Source: Taudactylus pleione
Lineage: Eukaryota > Chordata > Amphibia > Anura > Myobatrachidae
Assembly (NCBI GenBank): GCA_031769625.1
Contig: JAUIMM010000602.1
Span: 868,001 to 932,000 of the forward strand
Length of the DNA stretch: 64,000 nt
Direction of reading: 5' to 3'
Every line of letters starts with the position of its first letter. Position 1 is the stretch's first letter. Positions 22,991-34,721 of the stretch are shown piece by piece. Under the pieces are notes generated by a model. That model was not told the DNA's origin. It searched no databases and was given only the letters and a program-made list of their open reading frames with translations. A program made the translations under genes and the position numbers.

Positions 22991-24820
22991 GAAATCTGCC
23001 CGGGATAGGAGAGTATGAATGCCCAGGTAAACACAGTAAAGAGGTGTTTGTAGGACTGACTTCGTATGAGGAGTCCACTTTATTAAATCACGCACAGTTC
23101 AGCAAAAAGTAGTACATAGGCATACTTTTAATGTCAGGAAATAATAGTTTTACATACATTCATTGTCAAAGTGTTGTATTCCAACATATATAGGCACTGT
23201 TGTTACGGATTCCAAAAATGTATCATAACGTGGTAAACTTTTTACTCATAAACATTTATATATGATTCTCAACTAGTTATTCTTATGCAAGTAATAACTC
23301 TCGGCTACTAATGTGCCGCCATGGATCAGTTAACTGGTCTATATAAGCAATCAATATTTAGTTGTCTCAGTTAAACATATTACTTATTTCAAGCCAATAC
23401 AAGCCTGCAATGTCATTTTGCGTGCTCCATTACCATACTTTCATGAAAAGGATATAGAATTTGTGCTCACTGTTTTCCTAATCCAGTCTTGTTAACATAC
23501 AAGTACATATAGAGTATGGAGATCACAGTCAGAAACAAATCTATTATCCCTATGGATAATTGCTTAGGTTATGCAGAAGGAATAAAGTTCTCTATAACAA
23601 CACAATTATGCATGCAGCATGTCCTCCTGTGTGAACCAATCAACCAAAAATAAAAGAAAAGACAACTGTAGTCCAAGGGTTCAAGCATAAGCCTATGTGG
23701 TTATAGTAGCTAACACAAATGTGCAAATAATGGGTTAATGCTGTGCGCAGAGCAAATCACCCTACAGCAAAATTATAACCAGCCTGATATGGAAAGGAAG
23801 CATGTTACATACTCCCTAGGTAGCATAAGTCAGAATAGGCTGATCAATGTGTTGAACAAGTATGAGTCAGTTAAATTGAAAGTAAAGTTATCCACTCATT
23901 GTGGGAAGCAGCGCCTGCACTGACACGGCGGTCAGTTTGCAGGCATTCATACGATCTTCAGATTAGGGTCACAGTCCGTTCCGTGCACTGGCCGAACTGC
24001 CGGGATGAGGACGCGCGTTTCGCCAGCTGGTGGCTTGTTCACCTGTCCATTGCCGCTTCTTGTGTGGATCAGGTCTTTAAACTAAATCACTTCCTCATTG
24101 TGATGTGGCCGGTGGGCTTTCTCCTCTAACGCCATTGGACAAACAAGTAGGTTCAGTCAATCTGTCCTGCCTTCCGGCTGTGTATTGGATTGCATCACAG
24201 ACCTGAGGCCTGATCCAATGATAACGTAGAACATGTAGGTCACATATTACCCAATCAGTGAGGTTCCTCATGATTGACATGTTTGTTAGCTAGTGTTAGA
24301 GAGGTTTGTCACTTTTGCTGAGATAATGCATATGATGGTTACTTAGGGAGGATTTGTAGCAAGAAATAAAACCGTTTTAAAACAGACTACTACCATAATT
24401 GAATGCTTTTATGGAAGTAGTGGTTTAATAGTGCTTCCAATTTATAAAAGAACCCAATTATGTGTATTGTAATAAAATATTATAGGTGGTTTAAGATGAA
24501 TTAGCACTGTGAAAGACTGCAACTACAGGAAAGGGAATCCTGAAGATATGACATGTCATATACATAAGGAATTGATTATATATAGACGATTGGATCATGA
24601 GCAATAGTTCAGGGATAATATACTAAAGATATAAATTACCCTGGATAATTTAAATCTTGGGATAAGGAAAAGGGAGGATTTATGACAGGGAATATTGGCA
24701 TAAGAGAGGGATAATTAAATGAATGTTTCCAGTTCCTGAGTATAGAAGGATTAACAATTAGTGTAATGATAAAAATATATTAAAATTGAATGAAGCGGAA
24801 TTCTAAATATATAGCTTTAT
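22991..24820. other. Unclassified intronic sequence
   Basis: No coding region or tandem structure recognised. 23050-23100 (GAGGAGTCCACTTTATTAAA) looks like the end of a retroelement read backwards. 23930-24290 is GC-richer and has two ATTGG/CCAAT motifs. These are impressions without family assignment. Confidence 0.4.
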
Positions 24821-25390
24821 CTATTGTAATAAGATTGGGGTAGGAGGTCCCTCTCCTGGGGTAGATGGAGCCTCCAAACACACAGCAGTCAGGAAACAGC
24901 ACACCAGTTCAGGGTTTTTATGCAAGCTAGCCTCAGTTTTTATTGTGCATAGAATGGAAAATATAAAAATAAATCCTAGCCCGTCTGGGCACTTAACAGA
25001 TTCCCTCTCTCAAAGTGATAGGGCCTATTTCCCTCAAACATAGGCATATGCACATGAGCCAAACCCTGACACTGCTTATATGAGCCTCTCACAGCTGCAG
25101 CCACTAATTAGCCTGCTCTCAGGCTGAAGGCCGGAAAAGACGAACCGGCCTTGTGGATGGGGCCCTCCCTTCACTCTCACATCCACACCCACAGGATTCA
25201 TTATCCAGCTTTCCATAAAGCCCAAAACTCTCATAAAGCATAAACAGACATTTCATGAGGGTTTAAAATACATAGGGTCAGAAACCTTGGAGAAATATAT
25301 TTTCCATCAATAATTTACCAGTGCTTCTATCACACTATATATACAGTATATCTATTTTACAAGTCGTCCTGAGTGCTGCTGTAGATGCTA
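24821..25390. other. Possible retroelement terminal fragment, unassigned
   Basis: A mixed-composition block (CAGGGTTTTTATGCAAGC, then GTTTTTATTGTGC) resembles an LTR read on the opposite strand, where the complement has an AATAAA-like signal. I see no second copy and no coding sequence to support it further. Confidence 0.3.
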
Positions 25391-25635
25391 TATATTTATT
25401 CCTTTCCTGACTGGGAAAGGTAATTGGTGGACATGGGGCGCAGTACCGGAGGCAAGCGTGGGTGTGCCGGCATTACCGAGTACCATGCATATGGTAGGGC
25501 AGCGAGAAATCAAGAAGCACCTATGTTGTTTGCAAATGAATAATATCAATGTAATAAGAATATATAAAGACAGAAAATAAATATAAAAAAAATGATTCAA
25601 GACTATAAGAACTTGTAGCTTATATAAGCCCCATG

Positions 25636-26120
25636 AAATACAATAAAAAGCATAGATGCTGGTCTCATTGCATCATCTACATAGATAAAATGTGGAATTT
25701 GCACATGTATACAGACGATCTGTTTTTCGTCTGGAATGGGTCCCATGAAGAACTGAAGGGCTTTCTCATTTACATGAACAGTAATTCTCTAAATCTGGAG
25801 TTCACAACCACCTACAGCACAGCACAGATATGGTGGTATTTCTGGATCTTGAAATATACATCAAAGAAAACAGTATCCAAACAAGACCTCATATCAATAA
25901 AGTGAATGGAAACAATATGTTGGCATACAACAGTAATCATCATAGACAATGGGTAAATGTTCCAGGAGGACAATTCCGACACTTAAGACAAAACTGTACA
26001 GAAGACCATATCTTCATGGAACAAAGCAGAGAAATGAAAAAAATTATCCAAAAGGGCTACAAAGAAACAGCATTACAAGAACAAATAGACAAGATTTCAA
26101 AAATAGAAGAAAATAACTAA
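25636..26120 (+). pseudogene. Penelope-like RT C-terminal fragment
   Basis: The first frame (25633-25905) carries the catalytic YTDD followed by LFFVWNGSHEELKGFL and the NSNSLNLEFT segment, as in Penelope RTs. The next frame (25830-26120) carries VVFLDLEIYIKENSIQTR and a GQFRHLRQNCTED segment, the region between RT and endonuclease. A frameshift near 25835 separates the two. Confidence 0.8.
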
Positions 26121-26459
26121 TTAACTACAACTCAAAAAGCCAACAACAAACAGAAACACAATCCATTTTTATCACACAATACAATGGGAACCATAAAGAA
26201 ATTGAGAAAATCCTGAATAACCATTGGATGTCTTATTATTGGATGAAGAACTTTAAAAAAGTTCACAAAACACAACCAAAAATCGTGTACAGAAAGCAAG
26301 AAATTCAAAACAATGTCTAACACAAAGCTTCTTCCCCACATTAGGGCAAAAAAACCTCCATAAACAACAAGGAGCTACTTCTGCCAGGCTGTAAAAACCA
26401 AACATAAACCAGCTAAAATTTTCCAATCAAATATCACAAATCAAGAACTGTATGTCTTG

Positions 26460-26775
26460 TGACACTGAGGGAGATATATAGTTATTGGAATGCCCACGTG
26501 GCACCCAATATGTGGGCCAGACAAAAATAAAAACAAGAATATCTGAACATCTGTATAATATACAAAGAGGACTGAAAACCCACAGCTTTTCAGCACATTT
26601 TGCAGAGCACCATAACAGAGCCCCAACAGGGCAAAAATGTGTTGGTATACAGAAGATACAACCCCACTGGAGAGAAGATCAGGTTAAAACTCTCAAGAAG
26701 AATGAAACAAAATGGATATACCAGTTACTAACGTCAGAGCCTAATGATCTCAATATAGACATTGAACCTTTTTAA
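26460..26775 (+). pseudogene. Penelope-like GIY-YIG endonuclease domain
   Basis: The reading 26485-26775 has ECPRGTQYVGQT (GIY-YIG equivalent), then the catalytic-helix KTRISEH and a SAHFAEHH segment, and ends with a W..E..WI.L pattern as in Penelope endonucleases. CDTEG just upstream belongs to the cysteine-containing linker of these proteins, but it is separated by a stop. Confidence 0.8.
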
Positions 26776-26776
26776 C

Positions 26777-27156
26777 ATAATTTTAACACAATTGCGAACA
26801 CGTTCACAACACATAACATTTTAACTTCAGTGATAGCTCATTCTCTTCTTTTATCCCTATTTTCATCACCTATTTTGTATTTATCCTTTGATTTATTTTT
26901 TATTTTCATTTTTATTTATTTTTATTATTTTCTTTTTATTCTATCTTATTCTAAATTTGTTATTTTTATTTTTTACTTTTATTTTTCTGTAATTTTTTTT
27001 TTATTTTATTTTGTCAAAATAAAGCACAGCAGTATATAGTTTTTAAATATGGCTTATAGGAACATGAGGTTGCCGCTATAACAGGACGGTTCCGGCCATT
27101 CCTAATTCTAAATAAAGTTTTACTATTTAAAAGACCTAAAAAATGACAGCAAATAC
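26777..27156. other. Penelope-like element 3' region, T-rich; no gene
   Basis: 26850-27010 is almost pure T/A with T predominant. No gene was recognised. Its position between the endonuclease and the hammerhead-like motif suggests it is the untranslated tail of the element. Confidence 0.45.
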
Positions 27157-27194
27157 CCTTGAAAAAGCATCCCAACAGATGTGAAATGCGTTGG
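27157..27194 (+). ncRNA. Degenerate hammerhead-ribozyme-like motif (Penelope terminal type)
   Basis: CTTGAAAAAGC then GATGTGAAATGCGTTGG resembles the compact hammerhead of Penelope terminal repeats (CTGATGA-AGCC, a short loop, then GAAACGCGT). Core positions differ, so cleavage activity is unlikely. Confidence 0.4.
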
Positions 27195-28050
27195 TTTAAG
27201 CATGGACAGTGCGAGTGAATACTAGCTGGAGGAAGAGAGACCCCTGTGAAGAATAACCCGGCATCAGATTCATCACAAAGTGCCTCGACTATTCGACCAG
27301 GTCCCAGCCACATATCGGTGACTGCAGGGAAAGGAGGAAGGCTGACTTCAGGTAGGGGGAGGTAGGGACAGAGATGCTCTCAACCCCAACAGGGTGAAGA
27401 ACCCTCTGAAACGCACACCGGACCTCCCATCACCGCACCCAAAAAGCCCTAAAAGGCTATAAACATTAACAATATACGCATAGTGGCTATAATACCCACT
27501 TTTTAACCATATATACTGTTGATGCTGAATTTTGTGCTTATGTTTACCTAATTATTTTATTTCTATTTTTCTGGTTAATTTTTACCATTTCTATATTTTA
27601 TTATTCATATTTTATTTTTATATTTTTTATCCACTTATTTTTATTTATCATTTTATTTGTTTTCATCTTTTTTATATATTTATACATTTTCTTAACATAC
27701 ATCGACACTAGTGCTCAGTCCAGCCTTTGATGCTGTACACATAATCTAATCTATTTCCCTAACTGAGCTGCTCATCTCCAGCACAGTACGCTAATCCTTT
27801 TTTGTGCAAAACAATGTTGCAGGTCAGTTTCACTAAACATCTCATCAAGGCAGAACAAGCCAGGTCCAGGCAAGAGGAAAAGGAGAAAAAAGGGGAAGGC
27901 ACAATAAAACAGCAGATCACACATTAAGTGAAAGAGAGGTGAAGGCACAAAAATACCCATAAGCAAAACTGAACTGCAAATAAAGACATACATGATGTCA
28001 ATTTACAAAAATAACAACAAAAAAAAAACAGTAAAACTAGAGAAATGTCT
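27195..28050. other. Intronic sequence with Penelope-tail remnants; no gene
   Basis: Contains a second hammerhead-like motif (27390-27419) and another T-rich block (27480-27690), which together look like a second worn Penelope tail. No coding region was recognised. Confidence 0.45.
27390..27419 (+). ncRNA. Second hammerhead-like motif
   Basis: GGTGAAGAACCC then TCTGAAACGCACACC keeps the GA-A-stem-GAAAC-GC order of the compact hammerhead, with changes in the conserved core. Confidence 0.35.
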
Positions 28051-28090
28051 CTTTGATAAAGCCCTTATATAATAGGTTGAAACGTTATTG
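28051..28090 (+). ncRNA. Third hammerhead-like motif
   Basis: TTTGATAAAGCCC then GGTTGAAACGTTATTG; this copy keeps TGATAAAGCC and GAAACG, the two conserved blocks, with a longer loop between them. Confidence 0.38.
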
Positions 28091-28605
28091 TGTGCAAGGT
28101 GTGACCCCCCCATTTACAGCACTTTGATCTGTGATAAGGACACTGGAGTGTCTTGCCAATACAAACCATACAGAGGAAGCACATAAGATAACATCACAGT
28201 GTTTGCAGTGGACCCCGGTGGACACTAAGTGGCTAAACTGAGCTGGAACACACGGGAGCCAAACAAGACTGCTGGAGCAGGGCTGTCCTAATCAGGCTAT
28301 TGCCTAGAGCAACCCCGCAGTTCAGGTACACCCAGTGCGGTCAAAGCTTGTGACATTAATTAAGCCTTACAAACATCACCACACGTTTTTTCCTATTCGG
28401 GACTGTTAAATCATATGTGATCTTCAGAGAACATTCTGCACGGAATATTCTATTTATACACATGCAAGTGGATTACTACTTTACCATCAGTGAACATTAG
28501 ATAATTTCCTTGCTCTGTTAACAGGTGCTTTTATGGGACTATTCTACTCAATATATTGAATGTTGAAACTATACAGATTGTTTTATCCAATTCGTGATCT
28601 AAGAA
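28091..28605. other. Unclassified intronic sequence
   Basis: Nothing recognised. It may continue a Penelope terminal repeat from the motif at 28051-28090. Confidence 0.45.
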
Positions 28606-29035
28606 TTATAGTTATTCCTATTAAAATATATTGAAGCATATTGTTATATATTTGTAAGAATTATAGATATTCCTAATAATATATATTGAAGCGTATTGTT
28701 ATATATTTGTAAGAATTATAGATATTCCTAATAATATATATTGAAGCGTATTGTTATATATTTGTAAGAATTATAGATATTCCTAATATATATTGAAGCG
28801 TATTGTTATATATTTGTAAGAATTATAGATATTCCTAATAATATATATTGAAGCGTATTGTTATATATTTGTAAGAATTATAGATATTCCTAATAATATA
28901 TATTGAAGCGTATTGTTATATATTTGTAAGAATTATAGATATTCCTAATATATATTGAAGCGTATTGTTATATATTTGTAAGAATTATAGATATTCCTAA
29001 TAATATATATTGAAGCGTATTGTTATATATTTATA
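28606..29035. repeat. Tandem repeat, 55-bp unit, about 7.5 copies
   Basis: The unit contains GTAAGAATTATAGATATTCC and TATTGAAGCGTATTGTTATA. Most copies are identical, with three lacking ATA in the TAATAATATATA part. The first copy is more diverged. Confidence 0.93.
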
Positions 29036-29596
29036 TTTTATTCTTATATGTGATTAAATTATTTTTATTATTGGGAAACCTGACTGCTATACAATTTTTC
29101 TGCCATTTCACAACTTGGTTCTAATAAATAAGCGCAGTCCCATTCTTATTATAAAACTATAGAAATGAGCAATATAATGTATAGAAATCTAAAATGTGGA
29201 GCAAGCAAATATAAAGATACTCAAGAGTCATCCATCTGCGAGGAAGGCCGTTCTGGAGCACATGGTTAGATTAAGTTTCTCTAGCTTCTCTGGGATAATG
29301 GACTGTAACCTAGTGGCCACCAACATCCACAAGCAAACAAAAAGGCAAGCTTCAGTTATAATGGTAGCCATGTTCTCTGAGGAACCTAGTAACATCCCAA
29401 ATATCATGACGTTTAGCAATAGGTTAAAGGACCAAAGTGTGGAAAACTGCAGGTTTAGGGTGTATAGCCCGATGAGCCCATTCAATATGGATGGAAGCAT
29501 CAGATAAAGATGGAACCAGAAAACAAAAAAACAGAAGAAAACTTTCCATACCTTAAGCATCAACCGACTAAGGGATGCCATGAAGTCTGAGCTTTA
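29036..29596. other. Unclassified intronic sequence
   Basis: Both strands are open for about 100 codons at 29196-29581. The - strand reading is rich in hydrophobic residues but matches no family I know. I treat it as non-coding. Confidence 0.4.
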
Positions 29597-30000
29597 GCGT
29601 TCCCACTAGGCTGTTTTTGCGGTGCGCTGTGCCCTGCTCTATTTCTAAAGGGCAAAAAGAACCTTGTTTTCCTTAGTGGCGCCCCGCTGAAACAGCCAGC
29701 GGGTGCCGTCCCCACCCGTGGGTTGCAGTTTCCCGCTGGTGGGGAAACTGCGGTGTAGTGGTCACTGCCGGTGAATGGATGCTGGGTGCATGTGCTCCGC
29801 ATCTATCCACACTGACAGGAGCACTTGGGGGCAGCCCGGCATGTCCTTAAGTGCCGGGCACACTCCCAAAAGTGAAGAAATGAGGAGGCGTCTTAAAGAC
29901 ATGCCCCTTTTCCTTGGCCATGCCCCTTTTCAGATGCACACAGATGTGCCCTTTCTCTAGGTCCAGCGCCCTGCCTGGTGCCGGACGTAGAATAAACACG
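29597..30000 (+). mobile_element. GC-rich non-autonomous DNA transposon, family 1, copy 1
   Basis: It starts GCGTTCCCACTAGGC and ends near AATAAACAC. The body has GTGCCGGGCACACTCCC and CCTTTTCCTTGGCCATGCCC blocks. The same blocks in the same order occur at 49336-49756 (GCGTTCCCGCTAGGC, GTGCCGGGCACGCCCCC, GTGAACAC), which shows a dispersed family with short GYGTTC-type inverted ends. No coding capacity. Confidence 0.72.
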
Positions 30001-30239
30001 ATGAGGTTGTTGTGCCTTTGAAAGTTCTCAAGGTCCTCCGCATTAAGGAACACATTCTTTGGTGAAAGAAGTCAATTTTGTGAAGAGCATCAGCAAGGTG
30101 TTTAGAGTCACCGTTTAGTTTAGATTTCATAGCCACCACCCATTGGGACAAATCAGAAACATACTTATGAATCTCCCCAATCATTTTTTGGAGGTCAGCA
30201 GTAAGTGTGTGCCGAAATCGAGACACCATATGGTAGATA
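30001..30239. other. Short unclassified spacer
   Basis: No feature recognised between the GC-rich transposon and the DIRS element. Confidence 0.5.
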
Positions 30240-30720
30240 AGGAGAGTTATGGTAAAACTTACCCTTGTTAACTCTCTTTCTTCGAAGTCCATAGGCTCCA
30301 CAGGGAGACATTGGGGTATAGGTGGAACTTGGAGGACCGAACACCAACAGCAAAGCTTTTTATGTCCCAGGATGCTCCGGTCCTTCCCCCTATACCCCGC
30401 CCACAGCCTGAAGGCAACACAGTTTTGTCAACAAGCCCAATGCAGGAGCAGGATAGGAGAAGGAAGACTGGTACACTGAAGAATCACACTCTCACACAGA
30501 GATGGAAACTGGTGACCAAGTGAAGAAACCCATAGAAGCCAGGAGCGTCAGGGTGGGTACCCTGTGGACCCTATGGACTTCGAAGAAAGACAGTTAACAA
30601 GGGCAAGTTTTACCATATCTCTCCTTTTCTTCTTCAGGGTCCATGGGGTTCCACAGGGAGACACTGGGGATGTACCAAAGCAGTTGTTCAAGGATGGGGA
30701 CGCTCCTGAGCTGAGAGGAG
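30240..30720 (-). repeat. DIRS 3'-side terminal repeat and internal complementary region
   Basis: 30250-30305 and 30568-30622 are inverted copies (GGTAAAACTTACCCTTGTTA against its complement at 30600-30618, plus CTTCGAAGTCCATAGG against CCTATGGACTTCGAAG). A third related block (GGGTTCCACAGGGAGACACT, 30646-30665) repeats 30294-30312 directly. This arrangement of inverted and direct pieces fits the terminal plus internal complementary repeat of DIRS elements. Confidence 0.75.
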
Positions 30721-31660
30721 AATCCGGCATCCGAAGAAAGTATCAAAGGCATAGAACCTAAGAAAGGTGTGGATGGAAGACCATATGGCCGCCTTGCATA
30801 GTTGTTCAGCAGACGCGCCATGGCGGACAACCCAAGAGGGACCCACAGAGCGAGTAGAATGAGCAGACACGGTATCCAGCACAGGAAGGCCAGCCTGCGT
30901 GTAAGTCTGTGAGATAGTCATGCAAAGCCATCTGTCCAGAATCGGTTTGTTAGCTGGCCATCCCTTCTTATTGAATTCATATAGGACAATGAGAGAATCT
31001 ATTTTCCTGATGGAACTAGTATGGTACACGTAGATCCTCAGAGCATGGACCACATCCAAGGAGGCCTCACCTGCCGAGAGGTCTGGTGATTGGAAGGCCC
31101 GAAGCTACAATTTCCTCATTATGATGAGTTCAAAGGACGGCCCTGTACTGATGAAAGATCAAAAATGGGGAGCGACAGGCAAGTGCCCCCAAATCCAATA
31201 CCCAGGTGCCCCCAAATCCGATATCATGGGCAGACGCGATAGCCAAAAGAGAAAATTTGCAGTGAGCCATTTGATGACTACTGATTCCAGGGATTCAAAC
31301 AGAGACCCCTTAAGTGCGAGGAGAACCACCGACAAATCCCACAGAGCCACTGGAGGGTCAAAGGGAGGATAAATATGGAGGACACTTTGAAGGAAGGTGT
31401 GAACATCTGGCAGTGGAGCAATTCTGCGCTGTAACCAGATGGACAGAGCAGAGACATGCACTTTCAGAGAGGCCAGGCGGAGTCCAAGATCTAGTCCAGC
31501 TTGAAGGAAGGTCAGGATTCTAGAAACCTGAAAAACCTGAGGGTCATAGCTTCTGGTAGCACACCACTGGAAGTATGTATGGAAGTATGTATGCCACACC
31601 TGGTGATAGATCCGGGCGGAGGCCGTCTTATGGGCTCTGAGCATGGCCTGAACCACAGAG
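30690..31660 (-). pseudogene. DIRS tyrosine recombinase (in pieces)
   Basis: 31159-31656 carries the N-terminal core (YDPQVFQVSRILTFLQAGLD, then a CTFLQ-like LPDVHTFLQSV segment and PPFDPPVALWDL). 30688-31059 carries the C-terminal catalytic part with AHSTRS (the H-x-x-R motif) and FLRFYAFD (the nucleophile tyrosine region). The first catalytic arginine region is altered (RLPMISDLGA where RRVSELGA-type sequence is usual). The enzyme would integrate circular DNA without target duplication. Frame breaks between the pieces make it inactive. Confidence 0.82.
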
Positions 31661-31860
31661 CTAGAAAATGCTTTAGACCTCAGTAGGGATGTCTCAAGAG
31701 CTACGCCATCAAAGACAGGTGAGCGAGGTCTGGATGCAGACAGGGACCCTGAGATAACAGGTCCAGTTGTAGAGGAAGTGGGAATGGAGAGTCTATGGAG
31801 AGACTCCGAAGGTCAGAGAACCAGTGAGATCTGGTCCAAGCGGGAGCTACCAGCAGAACC

Positions 31861-33010
31861 GTTACCCTACCCTGCTTGATAATTCAAAGGATCCGAGGAA
31901 GGAGGGAGACTGGAGGGAAGAGGTACGCTAGGTATTTGGTCCACTTCACTGACAAGGTGTCTATGAAACCTGTTTCTGGGTTTCTTGTCCTGGACCCATA
32001 CGCCAGAGTTTTGTAATTGTGTTATGAGGCCATGAGGTCCACCTCTGGTGGGCCCCATTTGTCCACCAAGATTTGAAAGACTTCTGGGTGTAGAGACCAC
32101 TACCCGGCGTGCATGTCGTGACGGCTGAAAAAAAATCTGCTTCTCAATTGAGAATCCTCGGTTTGAAGACCACAGAAATAGCCGGGAGGTGATGTTCGGC
32201 CCATGTGAGGATGCATGTCTACTACTGTCATTGCCGACCGACTGCGAGTGCCTCCTTGGTGATTGAGGTAGGCCACCGCTGTGGCGTTGTCGTACTATAC
32301 TTGTACTGGCATGCCCCTGAGAATGTCCTGAGCCAAAGAGAAGGCTCTGTAGATGGCCCAGAGTTCCAGGACATTGATTGGGAGGACCCTCTCTGTGGGA
32401 GCCCAACGTCCCAGGAAAGAGTGCTGGTCTGTCACTGCGCCCCACCCGTGGAGATTTGCATCCGTGGTGAGGAGCACCCAATCTGGGAATCAGAACGGGC
32501 GACCCTTGTTCAAGTGGGACATATGTAACCACTAGGAGATGGACAGGCGAACCTCCGGAGAGAGAACCATGGTCTGGGATCTGATCAGATGAGGCAGCCC
32601 ATTCCACTTGAATAGGATCAGGTGTTGTAGGGATCTGGAGTGGAACTGCGCAAACTCCACCATGTAGAAAGTGGATACCATGGATCCCAAGGTCTGCATT
32701 GCTGAGTGAATTGACACTTGGCGACTGGAGTAACATGCGCACTCAGTGTTGAAATGCGGAGATTTTGTCTGCTGTCAGGAAGATTCTCTGAGCCTGAGAA
32801 TCCAAGAAGGCTAACAGATGTACCAGTAGATTTTTCCAGTTGATCATCCAGCCGTGCGGTTGTGGAAAAGCAATGGTTACCTGAAGATGGCGATGAAGGA
32901 CCTCTGGAGAGCTTGCTAATAGCAAGAGGTCACCCAACTATGGGAGCAGCCTAAACCCCTGACAACGAAGGTGGACCGCCATAACTGCCATGATCTTGGT
33001 AAAGACTTGC
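31861..33010 (-). pseudogene. DIRS reverse transcriptase and RNase H (broken)
   Basis: 32743-33000 shows RT sequence (FTKIMAVMAVHLRCQGFRL, then a stop, then LGDLLLLASSPEVLHRHL). The catalytic YLDD box is reduced to *LGD. The reading continues with HGWMINWKN and FLDSQAQRIFL, the thumb region. RNase H follows at 32295-32477 with TTDANLHGWGAV (catalytic Asp), and LPINVLELWAI (catalytic Glu). A 291-codon frame over 31867-32742 is a shadow and not the product. Both catalytic sites of RT are lost. Confidence 0.8.
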
Positions 33011-33088
33011 GGAGCTGTAGAAAGCCCTGGTCTGACGCCAGAACTGGGTAAACTGAAGAAGTTGGCTTCCCACCCCTTGGAGCCCCTG

Positions 33089-34500
33089 TCAGGCTGAAGG
33101 CTTGTCCTCAGATTTGGTAGCTCGACGTTTACTAGCCCAGGCCTGTTTGGTCCTAGGCTGGGAGGCCTTTGTGGATGCTAACTGCCGTGGAAAGCACTGA
33201 CCTTTAGCCTTTCCCTGGGGACGAAGGGACCGAAAGGATGACATCCGAGGCCTTGAAGCAGATGCAGAGGGCAAGAAAGCGGTTTTAGACACTGCCAAGG
33301 TAGTCACAATCTTGTCCATTTCTGGGCCAAACAGAATCTCCCCAGAGTAAGGCAGAGACTCCAAAGTATTTTCAGAGTCCGAGTCTGCCTTCCATGACCA
33401 AAGGAAAAATAATACGGCGGGCTACCACCGAAGTGGCAGAAGCCTTGGAAGCTAGGAGACCAGTATCCAAAGCTGCTTCTCCTAAATAGGAGGCTGCATC
33501 CCTAATGTGCGAGATGTAGGACAGCTGTTCCCGAGAAGCATCAGAGGAAAATGTGTCTGCTAGGGTCTCAGCCCAGCTCTCAATGGCTTTTGCCACCCAG
33601 GCCGTAGATATGTCAGAACGAGTAATAGATCCTGTAAGAGAGTATACAGACATCAGGAAAGCTTCAATCCTTCTATCTGTGGTCTCCTTTAAGGAGGTTG
33701 CTGTATGGATAGGTAAGGTAGAGTTCTTAACCAAGCGTGTCACGAAGGAACTACAACTGGGGGAACTTCCCATTTAGCGCAATTAGTAGTTGGAATAGGA
33801 AAAAAGAAATCAAACGTTTAGGCAGCTGAAACTTTTTATTTGGGGTATTCCATGCTTCACTCATTAGATCAGAGTGAGGAAACTCCAGCAAAACTACCTT
33901 CTGTCATTTAAAGAGTGGCTCGTTTGCCTTAGGAGTGGGCTCTGTATCTTCTATTTGAGAATTGATTTTACAGCTCTCTCTAGTGCAGGTATATTCAATT
34001 TAGACTGAGGCTCCTCCTCCCCCGAGGGGAGGTCAGAGAGGGAGAAGTCAGATGATAACTCAGAATCTGATAGCTGGGTGGACTGGGAAGATAACATAGC
34101 ATGCTTAGTAGTTTTACTAGGTAAGGGTCTCTCCTTTTGCAACATTTGTTGAAAGGCTGTAGAGATATCCGCCAGACTCTGCACTGACGGAGAAAGTACG
34201 TCTACCCATGGAGGAGGCAAAGGAGGTACTGGATTTGCAGGGAGCACATGTTGTGGCCATCCCATAGGGGGAGCTACCACAGGGACCGCTAGGTGGTTCG
34301 CAATTTTTGCCACCTGTGAAAAGGAAGCCCTGGGGGGTTCCTGTGGAGAGGTAGCATTGGCCGACTGGCCAGGTACAGTATAACAAGATGCACATAGACC
34401 ATCTTGAATGGTATCATCTGGGGATAAACCTGCTAAACAGGACTTACAAGAAACCAGAGTAGCGACAGTAACCTGCTTGTTACTCTTGCCTTTGCTAGAC
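33089..34500 (-). pseudogene. gag: DIRS gag-like protein (broken)
   Basis: The likely start is the MSSKGKSNKQ methionine at 34500. A CKSC plus CASC cysteine pair follows, then a proline-rich and serine/acidic segment to 33951. The next piece (33372-33773) has SITRSDISTAWVAKAIE and DAASYLGEAA segments. The last (33089-33364) has SLPYSGEILFG, then a basic tail rich in K and R. These match the gag of vertebrate DIRS elements. Two frame breaks, near 33780-33950 and 33368, separate the pieces. Confidence 0.75.
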
Positions 34501-34721
34501 ATAGCTGCAAGGATAGTATAGTACACAATATGGCACAGTGCAGTGAGCAACACAGATATATGAATATGGCACAGTGCAAGGCGCAACACAGATGTACAGT
34601 AGGTGACAGCACTCACAAATACAAGTAGATGTGAAGTACAGTGAACCCCCTATTCATCAGCATTCCAGGATTATAGTGAAATAAAGGGAAAGGTATAAGC
34701 TGACAGTTGAGAGAAATATAA

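Larger units (their letters stand above)
25630..27200 (+). mobile_element. Penelope-like retroelement, 5'-truncated and decayed
   Basis: Penelope-like elements join a telomerase-related reverse transcriptase to a C-terminal GIY-YIG endonuclease, and both parts appear here in order. The RT tail (YTDDLFFVWNGS catalytic box near 25705-25745, then FLDLEIYIKENSIQTRPH) lies at 25636-26120. A broken linker follows, and the endonuclease is at 26460-26775. The RT finger region is missing. Downstream, T-rich sequence leads to a hammerhead-like motif at 27157-27194 of the sort found in the terminal repeats of these elements. The frames are broken, so the copy is inactive. Confidence 0.82.

Noticed and set aside
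26830..27039. A 69-codon frame made of F, I, L and Y as a membrane peptide
   Set aside because: It is a translation of a T-rich untranslated stretch of the Penelope-like element.
29196..29581. Hydrophobic 117-codon frame on the - strand that looks membrane-like, with an open frame on the other strand
   Set aside because: I see no motif of a receptor family, no signal or splice context, and both strands are open by chance over the same bases.
31867..32742. A 291-codon frame on the - strand over the DIRS RT region
   Set aside because: It has no RT or RNase H motifs. The conserved motifs lie in another frame of the same strand, so this is a shadow.
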